Origin: Bacteroidales bacterium UBA2712
GTDB taxonomy: Bacteria; Bacteroidota; Bacteroidia; Bacteroidales; Paludibacteraceae
Assembly: GCA_002354055.1 (NCBI GenBank)
Contig: DEKW01000019.1
Coordinates: forward strand, 96,577 to 160,576
Direction: 5' to 3'
DNA: 64,000 nt
Below the pieces are notes generated by a model. It worked only from the letters and a program-made list of their open reading frames with translations. It was not told the origin of the DNA and did not search any database. Shown piece by piece: positions 44,906-54,067 of the stretch. The number at the start of each line of letters is the position of its first letter. Position 1 is the first letter of the stretch. The position numbers were made by a program, and so were the translations under genes.

Positions 44906-47900
44906 ATGAAGAGACAGCTCTTCTTACATATAATGTTACTGTTCTGCACCCTTTCTTGGGCGCAGAGTATAGCGACCAAGCTGCCGTACGAGTGTGGCTT
45001 TGAGGAGTCCGAGGACCTCTCGGCATGGACGCTCAACTATCTCACCCCGACGGCTACGGATAAGTGGATGTTCGGTTCCGCGGTACATGCTGCGGGCAAA
45101 CGGTCGATGTACGTATCGGCATATGGCACTGACCCGGATTTTGGAGGTTACCCCAATATCGTCATCAGCTACTTGCGTTATAAATTCCCGACCGCAAACA
45201 AGACATGCCACTATGATGTCAGCTTCGACTGGAAGGGTATAGGTGATTCTACCAATTCCAAACTGTACGTCATGTGTTGTCCCGAGACGTATTTCCTTAA
45301 TAATACGGCGTCGAACAACTATTATGACGTCAATAAGATCGTTTCTACTGCGAGCGGTGACCTTCCCCTGAACGTAGAGAAGGTATGTCAGCCTTTGACC
45401 CCCTCCGGAGAGAAATTCGTATGCGGTAGCGGTAGTTGGCAGAATGTCTCGTTTATGCCGCCTCCCGGCCAGAACAGTCCTGTCAATGTCAGAGCGGAAC
45501 TGTCCCAGCAGCCCTTCGTCTTCGTCTTCATCTGGGTGAATGCCAATACCGCCGATTCGTTGGGTATCTCTTCGATCGCAATTGATAATTTCCAGATCAA
45601 CTCTGCGGAGATCCAGAAACCGACCCATGTGGTTGTTTATCCGCATTGCGAGGACTCGACCTTGTTGGTTACCTGGGATTGCGAAGGCGCGGCTAATGAG
45701 TTTGACATCCAGTACCGCAAGGTTGGCGAACTGGATTGGGTACACGGTATGAGTGGTATCACGAACGGCACGGAGGGCTATACGCCTCCTGCTCCGGGTA
45801 GTAGTACGCATTCCTATTCGTTTAAGAAAATTCTGGAGGGTAGTTACGACGTTCGTATCCGGTCTAAGTATAATGACCCCGATGAGGGAGAGTTGAGTAC
45901 CGGATATGTCTATGTGTCGAATATACTCGTCTATTGTCCGGAGAACCACTGCGTCAATTATGTGGACCTCTATGGCCCGAACGTCGTGTGTACATATGGT
46001 AAGCACGAGAAACATACGGGTCAGTCCCCGTTTGACAATATTGGTGTAGTGGACTACGGACCGGACTCGCAAGATAGTAAGCATACCCTGCATGTGGATC
46101 CGACGGAGGTCGATCCCCGTGCCGATAGTCTGTTGCATACGGTGCCACCTGGCGCCTTGGCTTCTGTTCGTCTTGGTAACTGGAATCCGGATGGTAACGC
46201 GCAGTCAATTACCTATACTATACATGTGGATACAGCTACGCAAGGTATTCTGATTTTGAAATATGCCGTGGTCTTGGATAATAGTGGTCATGACCGGGAT
46301 GAAGAGCCTTATTTCCGAATGGAGATCTTGGATTCAGTCGGTAATCCCCTTGGAGACCTCTGCGGTAAGGCGGACTTTACTTATTCCGATGCCGTTGCAG
46401 CTGCTCAAGACCTGGATAGTTGGCATTTGACTACATATCATGGCGAAGAGTTGGCGTGGAAAGAGTGGACAACGGTAGGTGTCGATCTGATGCAATATCA
46501 TAACCAGGACATCAAGGTACGTATTACTTCTGCTGACTGCGGTCAGTGGGTTCACTTCGGTTATGGCTATTTCACTTTGGATTGCGCTAACGCGCATATC
46601 GAGACCGAGAACTGCGGTAATGACGCGCAGGTTACCTGTTATGCGCCGGATGGCTTTGCCTACGAATGGAGAGACGAGACGGGAGCTGTCAAAAGTAAGG
46701 ATCAGGTGTTGATTGTTGATCCCAGTGAGCATACCTATACCTGTAAGGTTAGTTTCATTGAGGAACCCGACTGCTATTTCGAGATCAGTACGGTTTCTGC
46801 GCCGCGTTTCCCCGTGCCGGAATATACTTTCGACCGCGTATATACCGAGTGTCAGAGTAGGCTGAAGTTCCATAACACCTCCCATGTGATGATTGTCATG
46901 GATAGCGTGGAGCAGCATACCTCGGAGCCCGCTAACTCATCCTTATGGGTCTTCCGTAGCCTGGTAACCGGTCGTGCGACCGATCCGATCACTTCTTGGT
47001 CTCCGGACTATAAGTGTCGCGATAAGGGAGATACGATTGAGGTGACGATGACCACTTATATCGGTGCGGATAACTCTTGTGATAGTACCCGCGTGGATAC
47101 GATTATCACGCCGAATATCGTCCCTACAGATGTAGAGTATAGTTATACCACTTGTCCGGAGGCGCCGTATAAGTTCGGAGACGAATGGCTGGACAAAGAT
47201 ACGACGATTGTCCGTACGTTCAGTAATTTCGCAGGTTGCGACTCTACGGTGACGCTCCATCTGACGGTAAGGGATAAACCGAAGGAGGTCTATATCCATG
47301 ATTCGATCTGTTCCGATCAGGCGGTAGTGATCAACGGTATTAAGTATAATACGCCTTTGGACGACTACCTCATCATGATGAAGACGCCGAACGGCTGTGA
47401 CAGTGCTATCCACCTGACGCTGACGGTTAACACCCGTCTGGATGCTACGATACTCCAGCCGGCTTATGCCTGCGCCGATGATGGTCAGTTCTATATCTCC
47501 TATGATATACATGCGGGCGTGTATGACAGTCTCCAGATCCGTTTCAACACGCCTCAGCTGCGTGATACGACGATCTATGACCCGAATGTCAGCTCCATCG
47601 CTATCCCCTATCCGGAGACTATCACTCCGGGACAATATATGGCGTCCCTCTATTTCTACCAGTTCTGCTGCGGCGTACGCAAGGAGGATAGGATGGTAGA
47701 GGTGCGTTATAGCAGCTCCATCGTGGAGCAGAAATGGAATGACGTCCTGACCATGCTTGCGCCGAAATACAACGGCGGATATGAGTTCACGGCATTCCAG
47801 TGGTATAAGGATAACATGCCGCTGGAGGGAGAGACCCACTCGTATCTCTACCAGCCGCTGGATTACGAGTCGGAGTACTACGTAGTAGCTACCCGTAAGG

Positions 47901-48178
47901 ATGGTGTCTCTATCGCCACCTGTCCTATCCAGCCTGTCTATCATGAGCAGCAGTCCGAGTATCCGTCTATCGTGAAGGTCGGTCAGCGCGTACCGATGTA
48001 TATGACGAAGCCGGCGGATATATGGTATTATACCGTCTCCGGCCAGCTCTATGGCACCACCTCCCTTATGGAGGGATATAACACCCTGGAGGTGCCTTCG
48101 CATCCCGGCGTTTATGTCCTCAAATCGGTCAATAGAGACGGCGAGACAAAAGCCCAAGTGATGATTGTAGAACAATAA
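44906..48178 (+). CDS. Exported T9SS-type cargo protein, about 1090 residues
   Basis: 1090 residues from ATG 44906, chosen because the signal peptide (FLHIMLLFCTLSWAQ) begins there. An N-terminal jelly-roll-like region (YECGFEESEDLSAWTLNY ... IAIDNFQI) is followed by an Fn3-like part and a block starting LHVDPTEVDPR and ALASVRLGNW that is shared with the next gene. It also has CDSTVTLHLTV and CDSAIHLTLTV repeats, seen in Bacteroidota surface proteins. The C-terminus (PADIWYYTVSGQLYG ... PGVYVLKSVN ... QVMIVEQ) has the form of a type A T9SS sorting domain. The cargo role is therefore well supported; the ligand is unknown. Confidence 0.85.
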   Translation: MKRQLFLHIMLLFCTLSWAQSIATKLPYECGFEESEDLSAWTLNYLTPTATDKWMFGSAVHAAGKRSMYVSAYGTDPDFGGYPNIVISYLRYKFPTANKTCHYDVSFDWKGIGDSTNSKLYVMCCPETYFLNNTASNNYYDVNKIVSTASGDLPLNVEKVCQPLTPSGEKFVCGSGSWQNVSFMPPPGQNSPVNVRAELSQQPFVFVFIWVNANTADSLGISSIAIDNFQINSAEIQKPTHVVVYPHCEDSTLLVTWDCEGAANEFDIQYRKVGELDWVHGMSGITNGTEGYTPPAPGSSTHSYSFKKILEGSYDVRIRSKYNDPDEGELSTGYVYVSNILVYCPENHCVNYVDLYGPNVVCTYGKHEKHTGQSPFDNIGVVDYGPDSQDSKHTLHVDPTEVDPRADSLLHTVPPGALASVRLGNWNPDGNAQSITYTIHVDTATQGILILKYAVVLDNSGHDRDEEPYFRMEILDSVGNPLGDLCGKADFTYSDAVAAAQDLDSWHLTTYHGEELAWKEWTTVGVDLMQYHNQDIKVRITSADCGQWVHFGYGYFTLDCANAHIETENCGNDAQVTCYAPDGFAYEWRDETGAVKSKDQVLIVDPSEHTYTCKVSFIEEPDCYFEISTVSAPRFPVPEYTFDRVYTECQSRLKFHNTSHVMIVMDSVEQHTSEPANSSLWVFRSLVTGRATDPITSWSPDYKCRDKGDTIEVTMTTYIGADNSCDSTRVDTIITPNIVPTDVEYSYTTCPEAPYKFGDEWLDKDTTIVRTFSNFAGCDSTVTLHLTVRDKPKEVYIHDSICSDQAVVINGIKYNTPLDDYLIMMKTPNGCDSAIHLTLTVNTRLDATILQPAYACADDGQFYISYDIHAGVYDSLQIRFNTPQLRDTTIYDPNVSSIAIPYPETITPGQYMASLYFYQFCCGVRKEDRMVEVRYSSSIVEQKWNDVLTMLAPKYNGGYEFTAFQWYKDNMPLEGETHSYLYQPLDYESEYYVVATRKDGVSIATCPIQPVYHEQQSEYPSIVKVGQRVPMYMTKPADIWYYTVSGQLYGTTSLMEGYNTLEVPSHPGVYVLKSVNRDGETKAQVMIVEQ

Positions 48179-48197
48179 TATAGAAACTCACATACGT

Positions 48198-51100
48198 ATG
48201 AATATGAATCGATTAGTTAGTGTCCTGATGGTAGCTGCCCTTTCCTTGGCGGCTCCTATCCATGCTGTTACAAACTATTCTTGCGATTTCGAGACGCAGG
48301 CGGATCGCGATAGATGGGTGCTTAACCCTACGGCGAATCCGACTATCGCGGCTCAGATCAAGAATAAGTGGTATATCGGCGAGCCGGGTAATAATGACCG
48401 AAACGGTCACAATGGTCTGTATATCTCCAATGATGGAGGTACTACGGCGCAATACCAGGCTACCGGTTGCTGGGTTTTCGCCTATGATACTATCCCCCTG
48501 GATCCGCTCGCTTCGGGCGATTATACCATCTTCTTTGACTATACGGTGATGGCGAACGTAGCCAGCGATTTTGACGGTCTCTACCTCTTCTGGGTTCCGC
48601 AGTACAAGGAGGATGGCGTTACCCCGATTAAGATAAATTCTATTCCTACCCAGGGTACTACGATTCCTTCTGCCTACGAGAACTATGTCGTTCCTTTGCA
48701 ACCGGGCGCGAATATCGATTATCTGAACGGAACGGTTACTTGGCGTCAGTGCGCTGCTACGATTAAGGGTGATAAGTGCGATGGTACGCCCCACTATCTC
48801 GTTTTCGCATGGACCAACGGTTCTGCACACCCGCAGCAACCCGGTGCTATGGTCGATAATATCAATATTACCGATAATAAACCCTGTCCCGCACCGACGA
48901 ACCTGAAGGTTACCCAAAACGGTACTACCGTCATGGTTTCTTGGTCCGGAACCGCGGCGGAATATGAGGTTAGCGCCTATTCTTATGACAAACAGACTTG
49001 GGCGGGACCGAAGATCGTACAAGGTACCAGTACCACTTTCTCGAATCTGGAGATCGGTCAGACGGACTTCATCGTCCGCGCTAAATGCGATGAATACCAC
49101 TATAGCCTCAAGACTATCTTGGGTAAACTGATCTATTATCCCGATCAGCTTTGCGTGGATTATTTGAATCTTGATAATGCCCAGTGTTATGTCGCATCTT
49201 CCAGCACTCATCCAAGTACTGAGACCTATACGGACTTTACGCTGCAGCGCGTGGACAATGGACCTTCCAAAGTTCAAAGTCTCCACACCGTGCATTTCGA
49301 CCGTACGGAATACGAGCCGCGCACAAAATTTACGGCGAAGACCATTCCCGACGGCGAACTGGCTTCCGTGCGTCTCGGTAACTGGGATGATGATGAGTTC
49401 GCAGAGCGGATTGAGTTCTCCTTTAATGTAGATACGATCAAGTATCCGGTCCTCCTGCTTAAGTATATGCCTATCTTGGAGGCACCTACGCACGATGATG
49501 ACGAGAACCCCCGTTTCATGCTCGATATGCTCATCAACGGCCAGTCTATCGGACGATGCGGTATGGCGGACTTTAATGCCAACTCCGTGCGACAAAACGG
49601 AGAACTCACGCCCGCGGCTATTGCCCAAGGATGGCATAAGGAGCCGCAAGGAACGATAGAAGGCGGTTATTCGGATATCTTCTGGAAGGAATGGACTACC
49701 GTCGGTGTGAACCTCAGAAAGCCCCAGTACCAGGGTCAGAAAATGACCGTCCGCCTGACGACCTTCGATTGTGTCTTCAATGCCCACTTCGGTTATGCCT
49801 ACTTTACCCTCGGTTGTTCGGATGGTAAGTTCAAGGATATGAAGTGCGGTCAGGTCAATCCGGATTTCAAAGCGCCGGACGGCTTCTTGTATCGTTGGGC
49901 TTACGCTTCGGATGAGGTACATCGTCGTACGGACGGATCCTTCCCCGAGCAGTATGTAAAAGGCCGCGGACAGGATTTCCATGCCGGAGAGCACGATGAC
50001 CACCTCTATGTCGTGGATTGTATGTTCGTGCAGGATACGACATGCTATTTCTCGCTTTATGCTTCGACCCTCGCTACCAATCCTATTTCCGAGATGAACG
50101 AGCCGAAGATCATCCGCTCCTGCCGCGATAATATCTATAAGGTCGAGTTCGACGCTTCGCCTTCTTGGGTACAGGAGATCAACCATGTGACGGGGGATAC
50201 GATCGTTTCCGAGAACTACCACATCGAGCATTACGAGTGGAATATCGAGGGTCTGCCGTCCGGTTTCTCCAACTGGTCCGACGAGGTCAAGCCGACCTTC
50301 AATTTCCCGATTGAGGGTGGTCATTTCGTAGTGACGCTCCGTACGACCTGTGGTACCTGCGAATCTACCCTGACCCATCATCTCTATATGGATCCGCTCT
50401 CCGAGACGCGTGATACGATTACGGATGTCCTCTGCGACGATGTTCGTAAGGCCGGTTATGTATGGCCCGAGAAACCCGACACGCTCTATCATGAGTACGG
50501 CCTGGATTCCATCATCCTCTTCAATGAGATCACCTCTTGCGACTCGATCATCTATCTCAACCTCATCGAGCCGGTGCGAATCTTCGAGGATACGATGATC
50601 ATGCAGACTTCGCTGCCGTTTATCTATCACGGACGCGTTTATCCGGAGGGTACCGTTTCGATGGTGGATACCGTTCCGTCGCCGACGAATTGCGACTCTA
50701 CTTATGTCCTCAACCTCGAGGTCTATGAGCCGCTTCAGGCTACCATGCCGCAGGCCTATGTCCTCTGTGAGGGCGAGGACTCGCTCCGCCTGACGTACTC
50801 CATCTCCCGCGGACGCAGTCTGCGCTATTCCTACGACTTTGCGGAGGCGGGTATGCCGTCGCTGGATCCGGTAACGGATATGCAGAAGAAGGGCGATTAC
50901 TCGATCTCCATACCGATTGACGCGACCGTCATTCCGGATGTCTATAACGGTTTCATCCTCTTGGAGGACTCGCTGCCGCAGTGTAACGTCCGTCTGCCGT
51001 TCGTCCTCACGCTGCAATACGCCTCTACGGTCATTGCCCAGCGTTGGAATGATGTCTTGGCGATCAAGAACGCGGATTTCAACGGCGGTTACCGCTTTGA

Positions 51101-51485
51101 TTCCGTTCAGTGGTACGTCTCCGGCGCGCCAATTGAAGGAGCTACGGACTTCAACTACTACGCCGGCGAGGGCAATCAGTTGCGTTTCGGCGAAGAATAT
51201 CAGGCCCTGCTGACGCGTGAGGATGGTGTCAAACTGTTCACTTGCGCCTTTGTTCCTGCTCCTGTGCCTGCCGAGGTGACAGATATGCCGTCGCTCGTGC
51301 CGATGGGCCAATCGATCTCCGTTCCGGGTCAGGGCGTAGCGCAGTGGATCGATATGTTAGGACGTACCCATCATACCGAAGCTTTCAATAACTCCGATAT
51401 CTATGCGCCGGCTGCGGCAGGAAGCTACCTGCTCATCCTGCAAAAACAGGACCACCGCTCCGCGCATCATATAGTAGTAAGGTAA
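48198..51485 (+). CDS. Exported T9SS-type cargo protein, paralogue of the preceding gene
   Basis: 1095 residues with signal peptide LVSVLMVAALSLAAPIHA. The order matches the protein at 44906-48178: jelly-roll (YSCDFETQADRDRWVLNP, GLYISNDGGT), an Fn3-like module, the shared block LHTVHFDRTEYEPR and ELASVRLGNWDDDEF, then a PKD-like domain (NFPIEGGHFVVTLRTTCG) and CDSIIYLNLIE / CDSTYVLNLEV repeats. The C-terminus (VAQWIDMLGRTHHT ... AGSYLLILQKQ ... HHIVVR) is a T9SS sorting-domain-like ending. It starts 19 bases after the preceding gene, so the pair probably arose by duplication and forms an operon. Confidence 0.85.
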   Translation: MNMNRLVSVLMVAALSLAAPIHAVTNYSCDFETQADRDRWVLNPTANPTIAAQIKNKWYIGEPGNNDRNGHNGLYISNDGGTTAQYQATGCWVFAYDTIPLDPLASGDYTIFFDYTVMANVASDFDGLYLFWVPQYKEDGVTPIKINSIPTQGTTIPSAYENYVVPLQPGANIDYLNGTVTWRQCAATIKGDKCDGTPHYLVFAWTNGSAHPQQPGAMVDNINITDNKPCPAPTNLKVTQNGTTVMVSWSGTAAEYEVSAYSYDKQTWAGPKIVQGTSTTFSNLEIGQTDFIVRAKCDEYHYSLKTILGKLIYYPDQLCVDYLNLDNAQCYVASSSTHPSTETYTDFTLQRVDNGPSKVQSLHTVHFDRTEYEPRTKFTAKTIPDGELASVRLGNWDDDEFAERIEFSFNVDTIKYPVLLLKYMPILEAPTHDDDENPRFMLDMLINGQSIGRCGMADFNANSVRQNGELTPAAIAQGWHKEPQGTIEGGYSDIFWKEWTTVGVNLRKPQYQGQKMTVRLTTFDCVFNAHFGYAYFTLGCSDGKFKDMKCGQVNPDFKAPDGFLYRWAYASDEVHRRTDGSFPEQYVKGRGQDFHAGEHDDHLYVVDCMFVQDTTCYFSLYASTLATNPISEMNEPKIIRSCRDNIYKVEFDASPSWVQEINHVTGDTIVSENYHIEHYEWNIEGLPSGFSNWSDEVKPTFNFPIEGGHFVVTLRTTCGTCESTLTHHLYMDPLSETRDTITDVLCDDVRKAGYVWPEKPDTLYHEYGLDSIILFNEITSCDSIIYLNLIEPVRIFEDTMIMQTSLPFIYHGRVYPEGTVSMVDTVPSPTNCDSTYVLNLEVYEPLQATMPQAYVLCEGEDSLRLTYSISRGRSLRYSYDFAEAGMPSLDPVTDMQKKGDYSISIPIDATVIPDVYNGFILLEDSLPQCNVRLPFVLTLQYASTVIAQRWNDVLAIKNADFNGGYRFDSVQWYVSGAPIEGATDFNYYAGEGNQLRFGEEYQALLTREDGVKLFTCAFVPAPVPAEVTDMPSLVPMGQSISVPGQGVAQWIDMLGRTHHTEAFNNSDIYAPAAAGSYLLILQKQDHRSAHHIVVR

Positions 51486-51493
51486 CTAGGATA

Positions 51494-52822
51494 CTAGTAC
51501 TTCGGACTCCAGAAATAGCCGGTTATCCATTCGGGTACCCGGCTTTTCTTCGTCTCTTTCTGTTCGCCTTGGGTCTCTAATTGCTCTGCCTTCGTCATCA
51601 GTTTCTCGCCTTCGCTCGGAGGCATGAGGGCGCGTTGCAAACGGTCCTTGCCGGCGCCGAAACGTACGCCCACACTCGCTTGCACTTTCCAGTTCCAGTT
51701 GCTCAGGGTGATGTAGTTGTCGTTCATCGTCCAGGAAGAGCGGAAGCGTATGTTCTCCGCCGTCGCCCAGGCGTTGAGGTGTACCCATTTGTTGATCTCC
51801 CAACTCACCGCGGCACGCATGTTGCCCGTCACGTGGACGGGGAAGGACGGGTTGAGGTTGTACATCGGGTCATCCGGCAGCCCCTCTGCGATACTGTCCG
51901 GCAGGAAATAAGATGCCAGATTGACCGTATAGGTCACGAGCATCGCTGCGGCGGAAGCATGGAGTACCACTTTGCCCTTGTTGGGCGTGTAGTTGATGCC
52001 GTACCCGATACCGACAGCTATCTGACGGGTGCGGATGGCGGTCAGATTGGACATCAGCAGTGGCAGAAGAGGGACGTTGTTGTCCGTGTAGCGCAGGGTG
52101 TCGCGCAACTGCACCTGACTGGAGGTGTACGCCAGATGGAGCAGGAGCGAACCGGCGGTTTTCTTCTGGATATACGATTGCTTGACTGCCGCCTGGTGGG
52201 AGTAGTGCTTGGCGTTCAGCGCATACCATAGGTTCAGACTGGCGTTCGTGATGACCACTTTGTCTTTCCCGAAATCCCAGTTCTGATTGCTGCCTACTTG
52301 CAAGTTGGTGCGGATATTGGTGCTGGTATGAATATTGAAATCTATACCGATGAACTTGCTGCCGAGCGAGAAACTCAGCCGCTGGGCGTAGGCATGAAGA
52401 GCGTCCCAGCTGTAGCCGAATCCGAAACCGCGGTAGCCGGCGTAGAAGCCCAAATCGACGGATGGGGTAGTCTTGTTGAGAAGCGAGAGAGTTATTTCCT
52501 GCGGGCCGTCAGGAGTAGCGAAAATGGATGACGAACTCAGCGTTGAATGTACGCCGACCATGGCGTTGGTGTAAGCCAGCCGCCAACTGTGCTCCGGTAA
52601 CGCAATATAGCTTGTGTCGATTCCCCGCGTCAGGTAGTTATCTACCCATCTACCCGTTCGGTAGAAGAATAGCAGGCCCTTACTCGGTGCTTTCTCCTGC
52701 TTCGCAGGCTTGCTAGCCTTTGCCTCGCTCTGCTCAACCGCTTTTGCCGCCTTCACTTCCTCCGCCCATGCGGCAAAAAATACACATACCAGCGCTACTA
52801 TGATTACTATCCATCGTTTCAC
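51494..52822 (-). CDS. DUF4421 outer-membrane barrel protein
   Basis: 442 residues with GTG start; signal peptide RWIVIIVALVCVFFAAWA. A Lys/Ala/Glu-rich linker (about 20-47) precedes a DUF4421-type barrel: FYRTGRWVDNYLTRGIDTSY, SWRLAYTNAM, VDLGFYAGYRGFGFGYSWD and FSLGSKFIGIDFNIH. The family is widespread in Bacteroidota and has no firm function. It is convergent with the preceding cargo gene (8 bases between stops). The linker composition recalls the one in the OmpA protein at 42647. The start lies only 4 bases after the -7 element. Confidence 0.85.
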   Translation of the reverse strand: MKRWIVIIVALVCVFFAAWAEEVKAAKAVEQSEAKASKPAKQEKAPSKGLLFFYRTGRWVDNYLTRGIDTSYIALPEHSWRLAYTNAMVGVHSTLSSSSIFATPDGPQEITLSLLNKTTPSVDLGFYAGYRGFGFGYSWDALHAYAQRLSFSLGSKFIGIDFNIHTSTNIRTNLQVGSNQNWDFGKDKVVITNASLNLWYALNAKHYSHQAAVKQSYIQKKTAGSLLLHLAYTSSQVQLRDTLRYTDNNVPLLPLLMSNLTAIRTRQIAVGIGYGINYTPNKGKVVLHASAAAMLVTYTVNLASYFLPDSIAEGLPDDPMYNLNPSFPVHVTGNMRAAVSWEINKWVHLNAWATAENIRFRSSWTMNDNYITLSNWNWKVQASVGVRFGAGKDRLQRALMPPSEGEKLMTKAEQLETQGEQKETKKSRVPEWITGYFWSPKY

Positions 52823-52826
52823 GCTG

Positions 52827-52858
52827 CAAAATTAGTAAAAATTTTTTGATTACGCAAA
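52827..52858 (-). promoter_or_regulatory. Promoter of the DUF4421 gene
   Basis: The minus strand reads TTTG (52855-52858), 20 bases, TAATTTTG (52827-52834), then four bases to the GTG start: a perfect consensus and a predicted leaderless message. Confidence 0.75.
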
Positions 52859-52900
52859 TATTTGGCAAAAATGCTTCAAAAAACACTTTCTTCCTTTACG

Positions 52901-52915
52901 TCGGATAGCATCCGA
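52901..52915. repeat. Short palindrome tcggat-agc-atccga (copy 1)
   Basis: A 6-base stem with a 3-base loop, preceded by ttacg and followed by ca. Three further copies lie at 54068-54255 with changed loops but intact stems. Confidence 0.75.
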
Positions 52916-52921
52916 CATGTT

Positions 52922-53201
52922 ATTTTCCCCTTTTCTATATGCAACAAATTGACGGAAATATAGTACGAATCGTTGAAATGTCGTATTTGGGGTATTGAAA
53001 ATTGCATATATAAAATTAATTTTATACCTTTGCACCCGTTTTGTAAAACAGAGTTGTCAATTGACCCCATGAAATAGGAATACATGCTTTAGCAGGTGTG
53101 TTTTTTCTGTTGCCCGACTCACCCTTCGCCCGCGCATGAGCACGGGTAAAGAGTCAAAAAAGGAACAGGCTGAAAAGAAATAGCATAAAAACACAAATAA
53201 A
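52922..53201 (+). repeat. ~280-base direct repeat, left copy
   Basis: Matches 59477-59757 over its full length, by eye at more than 90 percent identity. It carries a promoter (TACCTTTG at 53025-53032) followed by about 150 bases with possible RNA structure: gactc...gagtc enclosing cccg...cggg at about 53117-53156. No convincing gene is found on either strand; the minus-strand frames read FSACSFFDSLPVLMRGRRVS in both copies but this may simply mirror the repeat. It is either a mobile or recombinogenic repeat or a duplicated small-RNA gene. The rest of the gene-free stretch 52823-53367 holds the DUF4421 promoter, one palindrome and the toxin-antitoxin promoter. Confidence 0.85.
53025..53032 (+). 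promoter_or_regulatory. -7 element inside the left direct repeat
   Basis: TACCTTTG with ATTG about 20 bases upstream; the right copy has the full TTTG (59556-59559) and TACCTTTG (59580-59587). No gene starts immediately downstream in either copy, so an untranslated transcript is possible. Confidence 0.55.
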
Positions 53202-53298
53202 ACAGCCCTTGTCTCAGGGCTCAAAAACCGAGGCAAACGATCTTTGACATTATGTAGAGTATAAAAAAACAGCAATTTTGTATTTTATGGCTCAAAAA

Positions 53299-53330
53299 TT
53301 TGGTAGTTTCAAAAAAAAGCAGTACCTTTG
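53299..53330 (+). promoter_or_regulatory. Promoter of the toxin-antitoxin pair
   Basis: TTTG at 53299-53302, 20 bases, TACCTTTG at 53323-53330, 37 bases before the antitoxin ATG. Confidence 0.75.
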
Positions 53331-53367
53331 CGACCGCAAAGGTTAATAACTACTAAATTTTAGGATT

Positions 53368-53499
53368 ATGGAGCAGTACTTATACGAGCGTGCGGAGAAA
53401 CGCTTTCATGAAATGAAAGAAGGTAGATACATCAGCCATGAAGACTCGATGGATTTCATTCGTGAGTACGCGCAGCAAAATCAATCAGTTGCGGTATGA
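53368..53499 (+). CDS. Small putative antitoxin
   Basis: 43 residues (MEQYLYERAEKRFHEMKEGR start, then YISHEDSMDFIREYAQQNQ). It is charged and helical, like short antitoxins. Its stop codon overlaps the start of the RelE/ParE-type toxin gene by ATGA (53496-53499), the normal translational coupling of such pairs. The family cannot be named from the sequence; the role rests on size and position after a strong promoter. Confidence 0.65.
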   Translation: MEQYLYERAEKRFHEMKEGRYISHEDSMDFIREYAQQNQSVAV

Positions 53500-53822
53500 C
53501 GGTTATTTGGCATCCGGAAGCCACCTTGAGTGCGGCTCAAACGGCTGAGTATATCCGACTACGAGACGGGGAGATAGCAAGTGAGTCTTTCATTGAAGCT
53601 ATCGATGAGGCTGTAGCGGCAATCAAGGCTTTTCCTGAAAGCTGTCCTGAAGAACGATTATTCCGCAAGAATCCGTTACATTTTAGAAGTGTGCCTATTC
53701 AGAAACTGAGCAAAATCATTTATCTTATAGAGGATGATACCATTTATGTTGTTGACTTTTGGGACATCCGAATGAAACCTTGGACACTTATCTCTCGTGT
53801 CCTCAGTAGGATAGACAAATAA
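53496..53822 (+). CDS. RelE/ParE-family toxin
   Basis: 108 residues. The layout is that of the RelE/ParE fold: IWHPEATLSAAQTAEYIRLR helix, FIEAIDEAVAAIKAFPESCPEE, then HFRSVPIQKLSKIIYLIEDD and TIYVVDFWDIRMKP in place of the C-terminal strands. Such toxins cleave ribosome-bound mRNA (RelE) or poison gyrase (ParE); which one cannot be told here. It is coupled to the small gene upstream and ends before a hairpin terminator. Confidence 0.85.
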   Translation: MTVIWHPEATLSAAQTAEYIRLRDGEIASESFIEAIDEAVAAIKAFPESCPEERLFRKNPLHFRSVPIQKLSKIIYLIEDDTIYVVDFWDIRMKPWTLISRVLSRIDK

Positions 53823-53845
53823 CTTTCCATAATTTTATACTCTAC

Positions 53846-53876
53846 AAGTTTCCAATCCACAAGGTTGGAAACTTTT
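53846..53876 (+). terminator. Terminator after the toxin gene
   Basis: aagtttccaa...ttggaaactt stem around tccacaagg, followed by tttg. Confidence 0.75.
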
Positions 53877-53886
53877 GTTATGTCAC

Positions 53887-53970
53887 TCAAAAAAGGAACA
53901 GGCTGAATAGAAATAGCATAAAAACACAAATAAGATAATGCCAGGGAAAAAAGACATAGTGCCTGTAACA
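53887..53970 (+). repeat. Partial third copy of the repeat right end and the DUF1016 gene leader
   Basis: Bases 53887-53930 match the last part of both 280-base repeats, and the following atgccagggaaaaaagacat matches the sequence at 59768-59787 just upstream of the DUF1016 nuclease. It encodes MPGKKDIV, nearly the same as MPSKKDIV at 59768. A DUF1016-like gene start therefore once stood here. The rest of the gene-free stretch 53823-54462 holds hairpin repeats and a gene remnant. Confidence 0.7.
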
Positions 53971-54067
53971 AACTTTAAGGTGCCAAAATGTCACCTCAAG
54001 ATGGGGCGGTGATAGACGAGCCCCACGCAAGAAGATCGGCTTCGACCAATAATCATCGTCCATTACG

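Noticed and set aside
48213..51311. 1032-residue open frame on the minus strand
   Set aside because: Antisense shadow of the cargo gene at 48198-51485; there is no signal peptide, domain or promoter.
53057..53275. Minus-strand frame encoding FSACSFFDSLPVLMRGRRVS, also seen at 59577-59981
   Set aside because: Similarity between the two is fully explained by the 280-base direct repeat; no promoter or domain supports a gene on this strand.
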